A stretch of 64,000 nt of DNA from Suillus spraguei. Taxonomy: Eukaryota > Basidiomycota > Agaricomycetes > Boletales > Suillaceae. The stretch lies in NCBI GenBank assembly GCA_016800925.1, contig JABCPU010000048.1:205528-269527 (forward strand), written 5' to 3'. Of this stretch, positions 59,096-64,000 are shown piece after piece. The position numbers were made by a program, and so were the translations under genes. How positions within the stretch are numbered: the stretch's first letter is position 1; every line of letters starts with the position of its first letter. The notes beneath the pieces were generated by a model, which worked only from the letters and a program-made list of their open reading frames with translations, ran no database searches and was not told where the DNA came from.

Positions 59096-60273
59096 CGTTG
59101 TTGTGTCGCGGTGAACTGTAAACAACGTTTATTGCAATACAAAACTTGTACGTAAGTCACGTGGTCCATTCAAAACTAACTCAAACCCCGAACAAGCACG
59201 CGCAACGGACGCTTGAAACTTGGTGCCAGGAAAGTATGTTCTATAAGAACTCGCTGTGAATAAATTGCTCACTGGAGCACTGGTTCAACTCTATACATGG
59301 ACCATGTGATACAACACTTGACAGGGGCTATTATAACCAACGGTCGTGTCAGTCTTTCAGGAAAGAACACGCGGCACACCGTGGGACTAATTATAAGGGC
59401 ATAGTAGGTGCTTTATCAGGTGAGCATTTACGGGATAAAGTGACCTTTCTGTGAACTTTGCGTCTGGAGTTTATCCAAGGCAACGCGCCCTGTACTTTCA
59501 TGTGCCTAAGGGAAGTCGAACACGCGCTTGATCCCACGACGAAGGAGGTACATAGTTAGTTGCACAGTTGAGCACAGGATATGGATATGTGGATCATGCC
59601 AGCCTTCCTCAGCCACATCCCACCCAGCGCACTTCGAAGCTCATTGGTCATAACGTCATAGCCTTGGGTATCGGCGTCATGGGAGGAAAGTGCGCATTTT
59701 TTACCAAGTGACTTTTGCACAATGTGAAACAGCGCTCCACCGTGACTTGGTGCAGTGTAAGTATCAAGTTCTAGTTCACTCGAGATTTCGACAAGTTCCC
59801 AAGCAGGCTCCAATTGCAATTGTTCTACTCAAAGTGTATGTAACTTGACGGCTTCGTAAGTTGATAAACGTCTTAGCAGATATATATGTTCAACTCGGAG
59901 CTTACCTACATAGGTGAATGGAGAACAGAGATCGATCACCATTCGTGTGATCGAACTTTGCAGGAAAGGAGCTTTGAACGGGAAACTGCTACGGCAGAGT
60001 TGTCGTTTTTCAGTGATGAGTCCAGAGACTAAATTACAAATATATTACTTAAGAGACCAATTCACCCTATAACAAAAGTAACATTAAAAAAGGATAAGGA
60101 ACGTGTCACATCATATCCATATCATGGAGAACTATCTACATGCGTTACTGGAATTGTCCAAATGAGTGAGAGTGAATGCGAGTGAAATGATATAAAAAAT
60201 GATGCATGCAATGCGGGAAGGCGAAAGTGCTTTAACTCTATAGAACGTGATTTGAGGGGAAAAAATGGAACGT
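59096..60273. other. intergenic with one orphan frame
   Basis: A 1.2-kb gap. The minus strand at about 59556-59830 has an open frame with protein-like composition (TAPSHGGALFHIVQKSLGKK) but no ATG. A splice acceptor (GTAG) sits just before it. It may be a stray exon or relic of an unrecognised gene. Confidence 0.35.
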
Positions 60274-62652
60274 CTACGGAAATGAAGAGTGTTCGTCTAT
60301 AGTGGGCTGTCTGCTATGTGATGGTGATTGCGTACGTAGCGATGAAGGCGGTACGGACTGCCGCGGTGATGATGCATCTGAAATACAATTGGACCGGGAG
60401 GGTGAATAATTTGATTGACTCGGCGAGTACTGTGATTGAGAGTTAGATCGCGAGTGATTTTGGGTTTGAGATTGTTGCATTGACCACCGCCGTGGGATCA
60501 GTGAACCCAAGGTTGTAGACCCCGACTCTTCTGAATAGAGACTGTGATCGTCCGTCACAGTCTGGGAAGGACTGCCAGGATATGGTTGGTTGACATCAGG
60601 ATCCAAGGGAATGTTCCGCTCTGGCGTAGGATTCCGCGGCCGGCAGTCTTTCTCATCAATTCCGGCCCCCTTTTCCGCATCCAAACCACCAGGTGTAGCA
60701 CCCGGGCGCCGTCTATAACGTGCCGGGACAAGCCTCATGATGCCCATGTTCACGAGCGTGTTGATAAACATAACAATGACCGCAACTGAAATGATAACAG
60801 CTATCACGATGCCGATCACAACGCGGGGTATTGCCCCCAGGTTTAGGCTCTCCAAAAAAGCGATCATGAGGCCAGTGCAAAGCACTCTGGTAATCGCCAG
60901 ATAGGTTGCGAGAACATCAGCACCTCTTGATTTGTGTGGCCGAAGGACTAATAGAGAAGCAAGGACCATACATTCCACAACGAGGATTGCGACGACTTGC
61001 ACGACACCGTTGGCTTGAGAAAAGGCAATAAAGAGAGCCTTCACGAAAATAGCCAATATCAAGGGAGTAGTCGCGTAAAATCGCTCCGAGCGGTATATGG
61101 CGTACAGAGGACCATAAGAAGCTAGGAAATCAGGTTGCGTATACAGTTCAGAGGGCGTTGAACGAAAAGCCAGGCGATGTGCGAGGGTGATAGAATATAG
61201 GATGTACCCGACCACCGCTAGGAATAAAATCACTGAAAGGAATATAGATAGCCATGAATCCTTAAGCGTCCACTGATAGAACGCAAATATTGCCACTGGA
61301 GTGAATACGATCAGGCACTAGGGCAACGAGTGAGCGAATATGATTAAATAGAAGCCGAGCCATACTCACGATACGCAGCAGCCAGGCGCGGGCAAATGAA
61401 GGATATCGATAACGCCAATCAGCAACGCACCCTTCTGTCCGCCGTCTATACCGGGATGTTGCGGCAAGGATACAATAGCCGACAGAGAGGACCGCAAGCA
61501 ATAGTCCGGCAATCATCAAGACGACCAGGAAGACGGTCATAAAAGAGTTAGCTGTGGAAATGCCAATAAAGTTGACATATATAGGAACACCGGCCTGGAG
61601 AACATTGGCAGATGACGGTGTCACAAGTTGTACATCGCCAGCGGAGAGTTCTTGAACGGAGGCGACTGAGATGCCCGAGACATAATTGGCCGAAGTCATA
61701 TTAGAGGACGTCCAAAATTTCTCTATGCCGATGCCTGCATATTGATTGGAAGAGGCAAGAGAAGCTGACGAAGCTATGGCATTGTATGGGCTAAGTTTGC
61801 GGTTCACGAGAGCTACTGCAGAACCTCCAGTGGTATCGGCCATGTCGCCTCCGGTAAGGTGACGCATGTTGTTGATGGAAATTTGAATGGGAGATGTCGC
61901 GGACGCGGGGAATAAACCCATTGCCCATGCAAAGTTGGTTGTAAATGCCTGATAGACTGAGGAATAATTAAGATCCAGGAATGCCGTTGATGCGGTCCAT
62001 TGATATAAATAGAGAAGATCGAAAAGGCGAAAAGGTGCCAGGGTGTCTGGCGTAAATGAGTAGTAAACTGCGGAAAGAAGTGCGAGTAGTGCGAGTGCAC
62101 CAGTTGCCCATTCCACAGCAACTTGATGTGCTGACCAGCCGTTAGAAAGGGTTGCCTGAACACAAGCCTTAAGGACTCCAGTGTTCACTTCCGTGAGGGT
62201 CAATTGCGCTAACAAGACATGAACGTAATGTTTAGTATGATGCAGCGAAAACATACCATATGCCTCAAGGTCCGGAATTTGGAAAGTGATGTCAGGAATC
62301 TTGTCGGAAACACCAAGGGAAGATGGGAGAGGGATCGAGTCGGAACCGGTGAAGTTATACATCGGTAATGGGCACAGGGCACCACTGAACAATGAGCATA
62401 AATTGATGGTGAAGTTCACGGGGTGCATTCCATAAACGTTCAGCATTACGTTGGCGGTCACATTGACGTTGGAATCCTTGAAAAAAATGAGGTAAAGCTT
62501 CGCTAATGCAGAGAATCACGTACGACACTTGCTGCGGAGATGTTAAACCATATGGACTGATTCTTTGCAAAGTATGCGACGTCAAACTGCTGAATGAGGA
62601 GACTCTCTGGTGGTGAGCAATATGTCACAGAAGAAGTGACTATACAAATCAT
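60274..62652 (-). CDS. TRP-like/flavin-carrier (FLC/Pkd2) membrane protein
   Basis: Fungal TRP-like channel family, which in yeasts affects ER FAD transport, calcium and cell-wall integrity. The N-terminal lumenal part, an ML-like lipid-binding region, contains VTYCSPPESLLIQQFDVAYF, GMHPVNFTINLCSLFSGALC and PLPMYNFTGSDSIPLP. It is followed by helices such as ATGALALLALLSAVYYSF and NSFMTVFLVVLMIAGLLLAV, then FAFYQWTLKDSWLSIFLSVI and LILAIFVKALFIAFSQANG. The cytosolic tail is Ser/Asn/Gln-rich (NHSRSNSQSQYSPSQ). The signal peptide probably extends upstream to about 62694 (NIVIGIFLMICIVTSSV), but no ATG is in that frame. The first exon is therefore unresolved and the start given is the first ATG. 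Confidence 0.82.
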
Positions 62653-62699
62653 CAGGAATATTCCAATTACAATGTTGCAGGTAAAGACGCACACAGAGA

Positions 62700-63500
62700 G
62701 TCATCGCTAGCAGCTGCCCATGAAGAGAATGTAAGAAGAAGTGGAAGGAATCGCAACTTGGCGATACGGGCGAACATGAGAAACAATGAAAGCACCAACC
62801 AGTGGTGGTAGAGGTAGAAGTGAAGATAGATAAGCGGGCTGTCGATCCTGCTGGGTCTGGATTTTCACCTGCATATCATAATAAAGGACACTACAAATGA
62901 GTTGCATGTCCAAGGCGTGTTGTTTATTGTTCCATTGTACTGACCGTTACTATTGTTGTTTGGTTACGAATTCCCTTGTTCTCCGTTTACGACAAAATGA
63001 TGCAGCAAGATACCTACTGGAAGTTAGCGTTGAAGACAGAGAAATGCTTGTGCTGGGCAGGGAACGTTGTATGTAGCTGCAGCCATGAATATTTCAATCG
63101 AAATAAATATTAAAATAAACTGATGATTCGGCACAAGTGGCGCGGCTCGCCAAAAGGACACCGAAATCGGATAATAAGTGGCAGTGCAGCGTTTCACACT
63201 TGCTTACATAGAAGCCTAGCGGCCTCGTGTTTCCACAGGCGGCCGTGGCACGCATCTAATGAAGTGTTTTCCTGTGCACCTCGTCTCAGCTACTTAGTTG
63301 AAGGCGTGGAAAGAGCGCTGCACCATGAATATATACAGCACATTCTCTTATATGATCAATATGCTTATATATAACAATGGAACCAAGTCACTTACTGAGT
63401 AATGAACGAAATACAGTATGCCATACAACAGTGGAGCTGAGCTACTTAATGATGGTACGTACGTGCAATAAGTCCCACAGTCACCCAATAGTCACTAATC
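62700..63500. other. intergenic, no gene recognised
   Basis: This region lies between the 5' end of the TRP-like gene and the OPT stop. It should contain the TRP-like gene's promoter and possibly its first exon. A short minus-strand frame at 62707-62913 has no motif. Confidence 0.4.
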
Positions 63501-64000
63501 TCAGTTCAACATCAGGCAGTGGTCGTAATTACCTCCTTGGTTCGCACCCCACCATGGAGTGAACAGGTGAGAGGTGCCGCCAGCGCCTTGCACCGCAAAT
63601 GAGAGGATGAAAACCATGACTTGAGTGCCTCCGTCAAGGGCTACATCACTCGATTAGTGCAGGGTCCCCAATGACGTTCGAGAACACTCACCAGCTCCGA
63701 TGATGTAGTTGTATTTAGCGAACCAGCGGGGGTAGCGCGTACGTAGCCACCACTGCGAGAGGAATGCGATAGTAAAGTAGGAGAGAATAGATGAATTGAT
63801 TCCAACACAAAGATATCCGATGAAATAGCTGTGAAATATGTGAGCATGCTGTCAGTAATTCAAGGAACATTGAACGTACGCGATAATCGGAGTATAAAGA
63901 TAATCAGTACGAAGCTTTGGCCAGTACCTGTGAACGACCCAGAACGGAATAGGTACAAAAAGTCCAAGTAGGTACGACCAAGGAACCCATTGGTATCTTT
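63501..64000 (-). CDS. OPT-family oligopeptide transporter, 3' part
   Basis: C-terminal end of a proton-coupled small-peptide transporter; the rest lies beyond the window's right edge. The readable exons give RYQWVPWSYLLGLFVPIPFW, VVHRYWPKLRTDYLYTPIIA, then after an intron YFIGYLCVGINSSILSYFTI and SQWWLRTRYPRWFAKYNYII, then after another intron GAALDGGTQVMVFILSFAVQ and HLFTPWWGANQGGNYDHC. The RY-x-WF/W-x-KYNYIxGAALDGGT block and the terminal PWWG-N...DHC are OPT hallmarks. Introns follow PIIA and IIGA and are about 50 bases. Confidence 0.9.

Overview
The window is nuclear DNA of a filamentous basidiomycete, most likely an agaricomycete. Genes are dense, lie on both strands and are broken by many introns of about 45-60 bases with GT..AG ends. 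The reconstructed proteins are typical fungal ones: Rmt2, Alg14, Csf1, Yip1, a fungal TRP/flavin-carrier protein, an OPT transporter and a Zn2Cys6 factor. I see no rRNA, tRNA, CRISPR or organelle sequence. Exon joins were worked out by eye from reading frame, splice sites and family motifs.

Left part (1-22.6 kb): Zn(II)2Cys6 transcription factor (+), U2AF small subunit (+), ALG14 (-), APC8/Cdc23 (+), a GLTSCR1-domain protein (+), a mitochondrial-carrier-like protein (-), a Fun30/SMARCAD1 remodeller (+) with an apparent one-base frameshift, TRAPP subunit Bet5 (-), a small PPxY membrane protein (-), the arginine methyltransferase Rmt2 (-) and an F-box protein (+).

Accessory island (22.6-28.5 kb): three tandem, same-strand paralogues encode small secreted six-cysteine proteins of 60-67 residues. 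All share one layout: a long first exon, an intron of exactly 50 bases and a second exon of exactly 24 bases. They are interleaved with decayed copies of the neighbouring F-box gene, a decayed hAT transposase, a 654-bp MITE-like element with perfect 28-bp inverted ends, and a near-perfect 43-bp palindrome. This is the most lineage-specific part of the window.

Centre (28.7-43.8 kb): PRKRIP1 (-), NSA2 (-) whose 5' end needs a one-codon exon, a GC-AG intron and a 6-base microexon, YIP1 (+), the giant lipid-transfer gene CSF1 (-, about 10.9 kb) and a tiny NDUFAF8-like twin-cysteine protein (+).

Right part (43.8-64 kb): a DUF1746 membrane protein (-), a four-span membrane protein (-), the class II histone deacetylase HDA1 with an Arb2 tail (+) whose zinc-ligand motif sits on a 14-base microexon, a membrane-anchored amidohydrolase (-), ERCC1/Rad10 (+), a large unidentified nuclear protein (-), a TRP/flavin-carrier channel (-) and the 3' end of an OPT transporter (-) that runs off the window.

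Most genes are housekeeping functions that are not pathway-linked: splicing (U2AF, PRKRIP1), ribosome assembly (NSA2), chromatin (Fun30, HDA1, GLTSCR1), the ER/Golgi and lipids (ALG14, Bet5, Yip1, Csf1, DUF1746), and DNA repair or the cell cycle (ERCC1, APC8). Several pairs share short divergent promoters: NSA2/YIP1, CSF1/NDUFAF8-like, RMT2/F-box and amidohydrolase/ERCC1.
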